Of a stretch of 54,913 bases of DNA, positions 1 to 10,376 are shown in pieces (the first letter of the stretch is position 1; the number at the start of each line of letters is the position of its first letter). Made by a program: the position numbers and the translations under genes. This DNA comes from Klebsormidium nitens (taxonomy: Eukaryota; Streptophyta; Klebsormidiophyceae; Klebsormidiales; Klebsormidiaceae). The notes beneath the pieces were generated by a model. It did no database searches. It was not told the origin of the DNA and worked only from the letters and a program-made list of their open reading frames with translations. The stretch is taken from positions 1-54,913 of the forward strand of contig DF237533.1 in assembly GCA_000708835.1 (NCBI GenBank), in the 5' to 3' direction.

Positions 1-42
1 TCGCGGTCAACCAAATCCTGTCGAGAACGAGGTTAGGCTTAA

Positions 43-934
43 CCAGTCGTAATCGTTACACTCACGACCGAGCCCCCCGGTGTAGCGCCCAGCTCCTCAA
101 GTGAACTAGACTGGGACCAGCTCCTGCAGTCGCTGGACGAGGGCTCCAGCCAGCGCAAGCGTAACCGGCCCCTCGTTTTTGACACAAGTACGTTTGAGTT
201 TGGGGACGGCAGCAGCCGATTCTTGTGGGGGGAGCAGCTTCTGGGTGCGCCATACCGGGAGGCGGCTGAGACCAATCTCCAGCAGCTGTTGGGTGCGCCT
301 GGTGAGGGGGAGGATCCTTTTGCCGCTGATAGTGCGGAAAGCGCTTTCCCCACGCCAAGTCTGAATCTCAGCAGCCCAGAGCTGTTAGCTGACCTTGGGC
401 CGTCCGCTGAGGTGGCCAGTTTTGATCGTACTCTTGTCGGATCCACTGTACCCTTCCCCGCCCGCAACTGTGGGCCTCCAACCGTCGACCTCGTTCAATG
501 AGCGCGATTCAGAGTCAGCCCCCCAATCCTCCCCGACTATCCCCCCCCCCCGACTCCCTAAACCGCCGGAGGCGTCACGCTCTCACAACACAACGCCCCG
601 ATCAATGACCAATGAGGAGATCTATAATGCATATGCCGCAAGCTGGGCGGGAGTTAGCAATCAGGGGAGCGGGAGTCTGGGGCAGCCAACAACTAGACCT
701 GTGGAGAACCTCGAGACGGCGGCGAGCAACGCTGGCAAGCGGCCGACGAATGCAACCAAAGCGCAGGCGGCCCGGGTCATCCGGGAACTGTTGATCGCTC
801 AGGGGCCAAGAAGCAGGCGGTTCCCCTCGAGTGGGGGCAGCTGCAGTCGCTGGAAGGGGCAATCGGCCAATTGACTGCACAAGCGGCCAACCCACCCGCT
901 CGAGGCACCCAATCATTGGGACCCGGATGCACTG
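43..934 (+). pseudogene. Frame-switching coding-like region, unknown protein
   Basis: Not recognised. From about position 43 to 501 one frame stays open and encodes an acidic, Ser/Leu-rich stretch (with SSSELDWDQLLQSLDEG near the start) that ends at a stop at 499-501. Coding character then appears to move to another frame (about 480-800, containing MTNEEIYNAYAASWAG), and back to the first frame from about 805 (VPLEWGQLQSLEGAIGQLTA) until a stop near 970. The alternation could be unrecognised short introns, assembly indels (a C run lies at 541-550) or real decay. No domain was recognised, and the 5' end is cut by the window edge. Calling it a pseudogene is provisional. Confidence 0.3.
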
Positions 935-998
935 GGAGTAAGTCACTGGCTCAAAATGCTGGTTTTCTCTAGGACTACAAAATACTTCCCACCTCTCG

Positions 999-1619
999 TT
1001 GGCGCCCAGCGCGGATCAAGCTGTGCCAAGAAAGACGGGCGGAGCCCAAGGTGCTGATAAGGGACTGGCGGCCGGGGCGCTATATGTAATTGCGGATAGC
1101 CCTAGCAACCCCGGTGTTCTGCAGACTGGGGCTCACACGGAGTTGGCGTCCCTTGAAGGGCTGGTGAGACAAGAGGGGGCAGCCGCCGCATCGAGTTGGG
1201 GGGCGGTCGATCCCTTGCGTTCCACGGGGCAGGTGGGCTCGAGTTTGCAGAGGGGGGTTGCGGAGCAGGTTCAGGAGTCCCCCCTGATGCGGGCCGTAGA
1301 TGTGGCGGCTTGCCAGGTGGCGCTTGCGTGCCCCGTCGATATCGACGCCGATCTGCTTCCATATGATCCCTGGCAAAGACTGGGGCAGGTCAGACCGGCG
1401 CCGTCGGCTGCTGTCGAATGGGAGGGGCTGAGCCCTCCGGTGTCATTTTGGATTTCGGGCCGGGATGACGTGGAGACTTTCGATTGGCTGCTGCAAGGGG
1501 AGGCCGTCGGAGAGGGGCTCGGAAGCCAGCAGTCTCCAGGTGCGCACATTCTCAATGCCTATCCTCTATCTTATCAGAAGTCTGGTCGCTCGGTTTTATC
1601 TTTGGTTTGTCCAAGCTGA
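999..1619 (+). CDS. Hypothetical protein fragment (Ala/Gly-rich ORF)
   Basis: An open frame of 206 codons begins shortly after the frame-switching region and may be its 3' exon. The frame seems to be open upstream of 999, so the first codon is uncertain; it may instead begin at a splice acceptor near 972. The product is rich in Ala, Gly and Ser, with a more ordered C-terminal part (FWISGRDDVETFDWLLQGEA). No transmembrane segment, known motif or repeat was recognised. High GC of this stretch makes chance open frames more likely, so a real gene is only moderately supported. Confidence 0.25.
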   Translation: MAPSADQAVPRKTGGAQGADKGLAAGALYVIADSPSNPGVLQTGAHTELASLEGLVRQEGAAAASSWGAVDPLRSTGQVGSSLQRGVAEQVQESPLMRAVDVAACQVALACPVDIDADLLPYDPWQRLGQVRPAPSAAVEWEGLSPPVSFWISGRDDVETFDWLLQGEAVGEGLGSQQSPGAHILNAYPLSYQKSGRSVLSLVCPS

Positions 1620-2428
1620 GGCAAATGTACGGCTGGGTCACATGCACATCATCAGGCATGACCCACTCTAATGTCACCTTCCTTCAACCCAGAAACAGGG
1701 GACACGAGTCTTTTCTGCATCGCTGTCCGTGTATGATCAGCGCTCGGCAAAGGCTTACTGTTGTCGAACTCTGGCGCGGGCCCAATCTTGCGGGCCAGAT
1801 AGTGGACGCAACGAATAGCGTCCTTTGGCGGCCTCCGAGTCCCTCAACTGCGGGGTGACGCTTGCTCTAGACCCATCGACCCAAACCTGCTTTACCGGAC
1901 CAGCACTAGATTTGCAGACAAAGACTTGGTTGGCGGGTTGGGGCTGTAATCGTTTCTGATAAAGTTCGACACTCAGTGGCGCGGTCCTTCGACGAACTTT
2001 CTCCTTGAAAGGCTCAGCCACTTGCTTGATTTCATCCCAACTCTTGCAGCGAGATCGCGTCGCTAGCTGGGTGGTCTGAAACCGGAGTCTCTCGAACGGG
2101 TGCTCTTACTGAACTGCACAGTCCACCCGCCTCCAATAAGTGGCTGTACAGGTCGATCAGTAAAGGTATAGTGCTACGGAGTTCGTCTTCAAATCTGGGA
2201 ACTCGTTCATCTTGAAAACGAAATGTTGCCGGCCGGCACGAGCTCGGTCAATAGTTTTCGAACAGCCCTCTTTCCTGCAATGTGAAGCGCAAACGCTTTA
2301 CCAGTCTCTCCAAAACCTACCAACCTTGTTAATTCATCTAAAACCCTGCAAGATCGACACCTGTCAATCCTTCCGCAGGCTCCGAGCACTCCCCCGCCCC
2401 CTCTGCGCTGCACCACTTGTGGGCCCAA

Positions 2429-5400
2429 ATGGAGCCGCCCCAGCTCCGCGAGGAGCGCTTCCGGAGCTTTCGGACGGCGTACAAAGAAGAGGTCCGCAGG
2501 CTGCGCATCTGGGCGGCGACCTTCGTGGGCGAGCCACTGCTGCCCGTGGTCGCCGAGCTGCACTTCGTCTCGTGCAACGTGCTGCCGAACCTGGGGGACC
2601 GCCACGCGCGGTGAGTCGCGGGGGATCTTTTCAGAAGTCCAGAGCTGTGACCAAAAAAACTGTTTTGTCGGTATGCATGCCGGACCCCTTATGCGCTGTG
2701 CTGAAATACTTTGGACAAGTAGCCAGGCTTTGGATACAGAGCCACCATGTTCAGGACCATTTCTGGAGGTATGATCGTGCCTCGTTGCTTCTGGCCGCCA
2801 GTTCGGAAGCCCGGACTACGGGGCAGTCATGGTCGATACGTAATGGTCACACAGATGACCGACCCTTTCGTGGCCTTGCGGCAGGATTGCAAGCTCTAAG
2901 CCCACCTTTGGTTTCTAAGACTGGTGCGGCCAATTTCGGACGATTTTTGATTCCGGACGGGCAAACCCGAAATCTAATTTCGGACTATCTGAACCAGTCT
3001 GCGGCTGCATACGCGCGTGTGTAACGCTGTCGCGCGCGGCTCGTCTCCTAATGGTACTTTGAAACGCGACGTCGCGAACCAACGCGCACGAGCAGCCGCA
3101 GACTGGGTTAACTGAGTCCGAAGTGAGATTTCGGGTTTGCCTGTCCCGAATTAAAATCGTCCGAAAGTGGGCGCACCAGTCTTAGCTCCTATCCGTGCGT
3201 CAAATTTGCAGCAGTAGGGGTGACAGCGCTGACGTCATCACCTTCCAGGACCACACCATGACGTCACTCGCTCCCCTTTTCCTGCGCAGCATGATGATGA
3301 CCAAGGGCGGCCTCTGGAGTGCATTCGTAGCGCACACCCTCGCGGTCGCGGATCCAGCTGACGTGTACGTGGCGCGCCGGGACGGCGCAAAGGCGTTCTA
3401 CGGCACGAGCTCCAGACTGATGTCACTCAGCATGCAGCACAAGTGCTTGAACATGATTTTCTTGGCAGGCGATCTCAAGGTAAACTCCTCAGCTCTTAGG
3501 TTAAGCTTCCTTCGCTGGAAGGTGGTTTCTCAGCGTGGTTTTTGTGCATCTAGGGTTGGTTTTCTCCAGCGCAACTCTCGGCTTTTGGTTTGTTACGTAT
3601 TGAATCTACTGATACGACGGTCAGGATCTGAAAATGCGACTTTTGACTGTATCGACTAGATCTGAGCCGCTTTCAAAACCGTTGAAGACGAATCATGCCT
3701 GGGCAATTAATTGGAAACGTACTGCCCTTCAAGTCGTTTGCTCCATACGGAAACACCTCGGACCGGGCAGTGTTCACCAGTTTGCTCGAGACCTACAGGA
3801 CGCTCTTCGTTCATGCCTGGTCAGAAATTCTTTGCTCCTTCTGTCGATGCAGGACGAGTCATCGTACGGCCCAGAGATCTTCCGATTGTACGGCGCTCTC
3901 CACAAGTCGGTCGGCCTAACCCGGGCCCCCCCGCCGCCCGGTTTCGCCTGCCAGCAGATCACCTTCCCGGAGCTAACTGACCCCAAACCCGAAATTGATA
4001 CAACAGACGACGCCCCAATTGAGCTGGTTCAGTTCGAAGAGGATCGGAGCGTGCTGCCGCGCCTTCCGCCCCTCGGGGGATCCCCCCGGCCGCCTTCCAA
4101 CTGGATCAACCGGCAACGGCTGCTGAGTACCGGGAAGGGGTTGAGGGAGGCAGGGGAACCGGCGCGGGAGTGCCTCCGGCGGCTCTTTGAGCGGGCCACC
4201 GCGAGCCACGTCAGCAAGTTCGACACGATGGCCGGGGGGACTCTGCCCACTTTAGAGGGGTAAGTTCACCGGAGTTCTGAACGGCCCGCCGTTTCCATCT
4301 TCGTTAGGCCCGCATTCTAGACTATTCGTCGCTGGGTCTATCCTCAATTTGGTCTGAATGCGGCTCGTCTTCTCTCGTTTCTCCGGGCCCTGCAACTTTT
4401 GCTTCCCCTCCTCTAGCGGCAACGTCCTTTCCGTCCTTCTTCGTCTCCCTTCGCTCCTTGCATTTGTTTGTGCTTGTTCCAATCGCTTCTTGCCCCTTCT
4501 TTTAGTGCATATCCAACAGTATCGAAGGAGTCAAGGACAACAACGGTCAAATTCTTGAGACAGAAAGTCCCTTCCGTCAATGTTATGGAGCTAGTGTCGG
4601 CTAGCCGTAATGACATCAGCCCAGATCTACACAAACCGAGGACGGAAGATCAGCACAGTAGAAGCAGATTACTGTGTCGTCATCTGACGTGGCGTCCGTC
4701 ATCACTGCCAGGTATCTAGCGTCAGAGCGCCACGCGTCGGGGACGCTCTTGAGCCTCGGCATGGCGTTCTGCGCCATCGGACAAGGCCTTGCGGACGCCG
4801 GACGCTGGGAGCCGTCGCCGGACGAGGTGGAGCAGCTGTTCGAGGAGACGGCGAAAGCGTTCGAACTCGCGGGGAACGTTGTCCAGATCCTGAGCGACCT
4901 GCGGTGAGTTCCAAAAAGAAACAAGGAATTAAAAAATAAAAGAACAAACGCTCCTTTGGCGGAGGCCTTTGCAGACGCAGTACAGTGGCCTCAACAGAGG
5001 CATGCAGCATGTTCGAGGAGACGGCGAAAGTGTTCGAACTCGCGGGGAAAGTCGTCCAGATCTTGAGCGACCTGCGGTGAGGTGCAAGCCGCGAAGCGCC
5101 GCGTAGGCAGAAGCCTTGCAAAAAGGGGACGATGCTCTCGTTAGGACCCGATAATGTCGGATTCTTATGGATTCTTTTAGATTCTTCCCATCAGATCCTA
5201 GCGACTCTAGTGAAAGCCTGACCCAATGTATTTTGGAACCGTGCACTCGCTTCTCAGTCGGAGAATAAGTGGTGATACCTTACTCTCTATCTTTCAATGC
5301 TGGCCATGCTTGAACGGACCTGAATCGTCGGAGTCAAATTATCTTACTGAATCCATCTGAATCGAGGTTGTCCTGTTTGGCTGTTTGCAGGACGTATCAG

Positions 5401-5682
5401 GCCGATCTGGTGCAACTTCGGCTGAATGCAGTGGCCATCCAGATGCGGGAAGCGCACTGCAGCCAGAAAGAAGCATTTGGTTTCTTGCTCGCCAAAGCCG
5501 CAAGTGATATCGAGCTATTGGGCGCCGAAACCAAAGCCCACGCAGCCAAGGGTCCATTTGCGCGCGCGTGTTGGAGGTTGCCTTTCGAAGTTTGCCGCAC
5601 CAGCGTGTCTTTCTTTAGCATACTGGGCTCGAAAGACCGGGCAATGGAGTTGTTCGAAATGGGTAAGGTGCTGAATAAATAG
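2429..5682 (+). CDS. Unknown conserved-looking five-exon protein
   Basis: Exons 2429-2610, 3212-3479, 3853-4259, 4712-4903 and 5391-5682 join with GT-AG introns and matching phases to give 446 residues from ATG to TAG. I do not recognise the family. The N-terminal part is charged (RFRSFRTAYKEEVRRLRIWA) and is followed by a region with aliphatic helices. Residues about 150-285 are Pro-rich and acidic and probably disordered (GLTRAPPPPGF, then an Asp/Glu-rich stretch). The C-terminal 160 residues are strongly helical (ETAKAFELAGNVVQILSDLR, then Gln/Ala/Leu-rich helices), which recalls BAR-type or other helical-bundle proteins. That resemblance is only impressionistic. Intron 1 holds a foldback element whose right end lies 26 bases before the exon 2 acceptor, and a decayed copy of the exon 4 end lies in intron 4. 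Confidence 0.6.
2915..3185. mobile_element. Foldback/MITE-like element with ~97-base inverted arms
   Basis: The left arm begins CTAAGACTGGTGCG at 2915. The right arm, read from 3185 on the opposite strand, begins with the same 14 bases. The two arms remain alignable for about 97 bases at roughly 80-85 % identity by eye, sharing blocks such as GGCAAACCCGAAATCT and CCAGTCTGCGGCTGC. The centre is GC-rich with a CGCGACGTCGCG palindrome at about 3067. There is no coding capacity, so it is a non-autonomous element. I saw no clear target-site duplication. It lies in intron 1 of the unknown five-exon gene, close to the exon 2 acceptor. Confidence 0.75.
4830..5083 (+). repeat. Tandem duplication of the exon 4 end with its splice donor
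   Basis: The last ~75 bases of exon 4 (4830-4903, encoding FEETAKAFELAGNVVQILSD) recur at 5008-5083 with few changes, again followed by CTGCGGTGAG, so the donor is copied too. The copy encodes FEETAKVFELAGKVVQILSD. Flanking segments (GGCGGAGGCCTTTGCAGA at about 4960 and GGCAGAAGCCTTGCA at about 5106) suggest that the duplicated unit was larger, about 150 bases. It lies within intron 4. Confidence 0.8.
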
Positions 5683-7549
5683 TTTGTGGAATGACTCTAG
5701 TCTTAGCACAGTCTTTGACTATAGTACAGTCTTCCTGCTCCTGATGCGTAGGATGCAAGGAAGGCCCCAATTAGTAAGTTTGCAGATTGCGATCAATTTG
5801 CTAGGTCCAAAATCTGCTCAGTCAACGTACGCAATCGGCTCTCAGTGCCCAAGTACAAAACTGCACAGTACAACTTAGAGTAGCTTAGTTGCTATCTGCT
5901 CACTGAGTAAAATCCACAGAAAACATTACTAGTAATACATAGTGTGTAATCCAATCTTTTCGTTTTAATATAGTACAGAAACGTGGTAGGTTATCAAACC
6001 TACTGTAGTCGGACAGTCATGTGTAACTTTAGCATAAAAGTCAAAAGGCCAAACCTTCATTGGGAAGTTGATTCTAATCAAAGGCAAGTATGGTCGATTT
6101 TTCGAGTCGCCAAACGATGCAGGTACGAAGTGTTAGCGGCTTAAGGGCTGTACCTTGATGAGGTGCAATCCGACTTGATTGTTAGGTTGCATGTTTGGCA
6201 AACGTGGAACGGCCCACGGCTATTTCAAGAACTAGCTAGCTGTATGTTGATGCGCATGAATTCAGAAAGCTTATTTTCACATTACCGTACGAATGCCAAT
6301 TCGTTAAATACGGCCCGCCCAATGCATTTAGTCAGATTTACGATGCAGGCTTGCTGCTAGCTAGCTACGTTCTTGGACCCTTCTAAAATTGCATGTAGAA
6401 TCCGATTTTCATCCTTGCACGGCAGTGGCACTATAGGGGCCGCGGCCATGCAGCGTTCAACGGTCATTCGGGGAACGATCTATTCGGGATTCAAGTTTGC
6501 AGTCTGTCGCATGCAACAGACTGTGACTGCACTGCACGAAACCTTTACCATGCGGTGCATGGGAAGCTGCCGCATGCGCGTCGTGTGTTGTGAAACCGGC
6601 TGGCCCGCCGGCCCCTATAGCTGATCATGCAGTTCGTTCATGCCACATCACAATCTTCGAGAAAACCATGAACCTAGGTTCCAGCTCGTGCTTCGTAAAT
6701 GATATGGCTGGGAAGCAGAACCATGACGTTCACATAGGTATTTTCGAGGCGTGCGCACACGGCATGCACATGCGTCACAGAGAAACGTCTTTAGAAAGAC
6801 ATGCAATATACGGTATGGTAGTGGTATGTGCTGGTAGGATATCATGTCAGTCAACAATGTGTTGATTGAACGGTCGGCAGGTCTTGGAAATCTCTAGCTA
6901 ACTTGAAACTACAAGGGATCCAATACAATGATCGAAATGTCGGTGAAGGACCTTGTCAAGCGTCCTCAATGTTTTTCCACATGGTCTGGTGCGCCACCTG
7001 CACCAGCCCCTAGAACCGTTCTTCTTCTTGGCCTCCTTCAGCAGGGGCTTAAAGTTTCACCAAGCACCACTCCGCCGCCTCCGGCAACCGCAGCACGGCC
7101 TGACCCAGCAGGTCCGGCCCACGTTACCGCAGCTTGGCCCCAGGCTGGGAGATAATTACGCGCAAATTTCAGAATTGCGAACAGAAAGGCGGCCTACGGC
7201 CCTACCGAGGCTGCGTCGCGCAGCAGGGTAACGAGTCTCTTCCAACTTCGAACGGTTCAAGCATGGGAGATGTTTACCTTTCTCAGTGAGCCAATTATGA
7301 GCAAACCTACTGACTAGTCTTGTACGCAGCAATCAGCACCACAGCACAGCAATAAAACGCCCTCCTACCCCAAACAAGAAGACGAGGCATCTTAAGCTGA
7401 CGCTGATACGTATATATTATACTATTCTCAAAATGAAGAGTGATGGAACTTTCGACAAATCGACAGAAACCTTACATCGAAACAGTATCGATTTTGAGAT
7501 TACTGACCCAATTCTTTAAGGATACACGCTGCAATCCCACGAATTTGGC
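5683..7549. other. Intergenic region, no supported gene
   Basis: About 1.9 kb after the unknown gene. Composition is balanced with many CATGC/GCATG words and short open frames only. A pair of inverted repeats (6431 and 6620) is listed separately. No protein-like exon, RNA gene or further repeat was recognised. Confidence 0.5.
6431..6620. repeat. Small inverted-repeat element
   Basis: CTATAGGGGCCG at 6431-6442 is mirrored by CGGCCCCTATAG at 6609-6620. The match extends a few bases inward with one indel (GCGGCCA versus GGCGGGCCA). The enclosed ~165 bases are rich in GCATGC and GTGCA words and have no coding capacity. It may be a tiny MITE, but no target duplication is visible. Confidence 0.4.
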
Positions 7550-7911
7550 AGAGTGTCTACTCTTGCGACTCCCCAGACCCTCACCTTGCGGCCCTCCGGC
7601 AGGCGTTCCACCTCCATGACGTCATCGTGTCCTTGCCGCTGCGCTTTGATGACGTCCTCAACCTTCGTGCAGGTAAGTGTTCATCTTCGCACCAAAAATA
7701 CAGCGCCTTCTACTGCCATAGGAGCCCAAGGCCCGAGTACGGATCGTTTGCGACTTTGATGGCGCTATGGCCGCAGCTCGTTTGCAGCCTCGGCCAGAGC
7801 GGCAGACTCATCCACCGGTTGGCATTGGAGAGTGAGCACCGCGTGCTGCGCCGCTTCTTCGCAAGTGCCTCCGCTTTGAGGACTCTGACGAGAACGAGGG
7901 GGTCAGCGTGA
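7550..7911 (+). CDS. Doubtful exon of an unknown protein
   Basis: After an AG at about 7550 a frame stays open to a TGA at 7909-7911. Its first third looks protein-like (PDPHLAALRQAFHLHDVIVS, then LPLRFDDVLNLRA), and the DNA after it reads GCAGGTAAGTG, a strong splice donor at about 7673. Downstream coding character is weak in every frame. It could be one exon of an undetected gene or a relic. No family is recognised. Antisense frames of similar length exist, which lowers confidence. Confidence 0.22.
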
Positions 7912-8678
7912 GATAGGTGCGGGCGATGTCGGATGCTTGCGGTCTGGGACGGGCACCGTTCACAAGTGATGTCAGGTGCGTAAACCACGCTCCCATTGAA
8001 TACGTTTTCGTCATTTCGATGCCATTCTGTTCCTAGATGTCGAAGAGCGGCAAGATCCAAAGTTCGATCCCCAAACGAGAATGCGCGCTGCCAAAAGACT
8101 GCCGCCTCACTGAGCAGAACGACGTGAATTGCCCGGCCAAAATCACTTTCGACCACTGCCCGTCCGGAGTCGTAGGCATCTGGAAAAAGGCATACCAATC
8201 TAACTCTAGCAAGAGCACCAGAACTGAAGATGGTTCTGGACAAGAGACACGGTTTTCAAGGGATTGGCGTGATGGTATAGCTGGTAAGACCCTCTCAAAC
8301 ATGCACGTAGTAGAAAAGGAGATGCCTGGGAAGCAGAGAGTAGGCATTTAATGCTATGACCAACCGGGGCTTGCCGAGAGCTTCCTGTGAGCTTTAAAAG
8401 GGGCAGGGCGGTAGCGCACAGCAAAGATTGATGCAAAGTGCACCTTGAAACAAGCGACGGCAAGAAAGCTGTCCACTCCTGCACAAAAAACTTTGATGGT
8501 ATTCTCTGGCAATCAAAGCAAGGAAGCTTTTGAGAGTATTTGGAGTGTGTTCAAAACCTTCATCTGCCCTGTACTTGTCTCTGGCCCAGTCGAATCTTCA
8601 GTAAGAGGCTAAAAAGCACAAGGGTTGAGCAATTGGACTGCCTTTCTAGTCTAGCAATCGTCCCCCTGGCTTACAACA

Positions 8679-8752
8679 ATGAGAACCAGCAACGATGATG
8701 TCCAGACAGCAGCAATGACAATCAAGGCCGACTTGTACCGTCTGTTGAACTC
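8679..8752 (+). CDS. Possible first exon (24 codons) of the Lys-rich protein gene
   Basis: ATG at 8679 opens a short frame, MRTSNDDVQTAAMTIKADLY followed by RLLN, that ends at a consensus donor (TC|GTAAGT). It lies upstream of the exons of the Lys-rich protein on the same strand and could be its first exon. The phase (two bases over) does not fit directly onto the exon at 10377, so at least one linking exon would be needed. No other downstream partner is evident. Confidence 0.3.
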
Positions 8753-8975
8753 GTAAGTGGTTCCCATTCTCCATGGTCTTTTCTACTCTTCCCGCAACGG
8801 TACTTAATGCGGTGCTTCCTATAAGGGATGCCCATGGCGTCCCTTATTCCTTCGACGCCCATCCCTAGCACCACATCTTACAGTCGCATCTGCTTTGCTT
8901 ATTACTCAGGCAGACCAAAACCACAATTAATCTACACGATCCGCCTTGATTCTTACCAGAACACATGTGCGTCCA

Positions 8976-9364
8976 TCATCCTTCCTTCTCCCCCAGCTCC
9001 GCCTCCTTCTCTCCCCGCAGCAGCTCAAGCACTTCCGGTACCCCCATCGCATCCTTTATGGCATAGTCTAGATAAGCGTCAAGGTTAGCAATAACCGAAG
9101 GCATCTGCTCCAACAGGCGCCCCGTTCTAGTTACCGTCTCCCCCTTGGCCGCCAGCTCCTGAGGCAGTTTCGCGATGACCTCGCTCGCGCCTGACTTGCT
9201 GAGGTCCTGCGCCAGCGTGGAAGCATTCTCAATGCACTCCTCAGTCTGTCTGCTAACATACTTTTTGAGCGCGCCAGCCGGGTCGCTAGAAGCGGAGCTG
9301 GAAGGCCTGCCGCTGGGCAGTGTTTGGGACCGCATCTTTGCTTGTTGGGCCAAGTCTCGGTTGC
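8976..9364 (-). CDS. Last exon of a small helical protein, unknown
   Basis: On the minus strand an exon opens after an acceptor AG at about 9365, or from ATG at 9335, and runs to a stop at 8976-8978. It gives about 120 residues: a short Ser/Pro linker, then amphipathic helices (AGALKKYVSRQTEECIENAS, VIAKLPQELAAKGETVTRTG, PSVIANLDAYLDYAI) and an acidic tail. The pattern suits a small coiled-coil subunit of a complex, for example BLOC/BORC-sized proteins. I cannot assign it to a family. Upstream exons were not located, and the next gene on the other strand is only a few hundred bases away. Confidence 0.5.
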
Positions 9365-9569
9365 TGACAGCGCACAGAATAACTTGACATGTGACTCCTT
9401 GGCTGCGTCCTTAAGTTGAAGGAGAGGTCAACATTCTTTCCTGCTTCTGCACTCGACTTTGAAGTTTGAGCTAGCCGCCCTCTTGCAGGCTCGTGCAAGC
9501 TGGGCCTCAAGCCTAAGCCTATTGAGGCCGACTGCACTTTCTTCACAATCGCTTGAAATTAGGGTAGAA

Positions 9570-10078
9570 TCATTTTGTAAGTGGTACCCCCCCATAATGG
9601 GGGTGGGGGGCCCTGGACCGAGATGCAGAACCAGGGTCGGAGGAGGGGGGGGACCCAGCGCAGTTTTTGAGAGTGAAGGTCCCTGGGGGGTACCACCTAG
9701 GACCCCAAGAGGCCAGGACCTTCAGCTTTTCTTCAGTACCCATTTAGCCTCTTATAAACAGACTTTGCTCACATATCTTGATCATATTTGTACGAAGTTT
9801 GCCCCAAAATGGGCCGAATCTTCTGAAAAGCGGCCCTGCGGGGCTCTACAGCGTGCACGCACATAGCGACAATATGCGGTTTTTTCAAAAAAGCCCTATC
9901 AAAGCCCTTACAAAAACTTGCGTTCACTTTTGGCCGGACCCCCGCCTTATGCCGCCGGGTGGGAGGGGGGGGGGGGCTTGGGACCCCTCGGCGAAGCCGA
10001 GGCCCCCCCGGGCCTTGGGAAAATACCCCCATGAAAAATGGTCGATAGAATTATGGGGGGGTACCAGTTACAAAATGA
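9570..10078. mobile_element. Non-autonomous terminal-inverted-repeat element (~509 bases)
   Basis: The 29 bases at 9570-9598, beginning TCATTTTGTAAGTGGTAC and continuing through a C7 run to ATAAT, match the reverse complement of 10050-10078 at 28 of 29 positions. The interior is very GC-skewed (long G and C runs around 9600-9680 and 9955-10020), contains a GCCTCGGCTTCGCCGAGG-type hairpin at about 9988-10005, and has no convincing coding frame. This fits a MITE or the deleted remnant of a DNA transposon. No target-site duplication was found, so the superfamily is not assigned. It sits between the minus-strand helical exon and the Lys-rich protein exons. Confidence 0.75.
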
Positions 10079-10376
10079 CGGTACCCTTATGTGAATTGAT
10101 GTTTGCAAGATCCCGACAGGCAGTGTCTACCGTTACCGGCCCTCTTGCCTGGCAATGCTTTATGAATGTTCTCTGTACTCCATAACCGGCAGAAAAGGCG
10201 TCTATTGGTACCGGTTTTACTGCATTCCATACGGATCTTCCGGTCTAATATGCACACATTTAATACCTAATATAATTTATAGGAGCTAGAGCAAGCTGGC
10301 ATTGCATTTGAAAGCTACTTCCTGCAGAGGCCCATCCTCTCTGTTGTCAAAGCGCTGTTCTTTCTAATTCTTGCAG

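Noticed and set aside
8037-8351. 104-codon plus-strand frame, Lys/Ser-rich
   Set aside because: An antisense frame of the same length overlaps it (8033-8347), composition is unstructured and no splice context or motif supports it.
9459-10185. Long frames across the inverted-repeat element
   Set aside because: They arise from G and C runs (poly-Gly/Pro) and show no transposase features.
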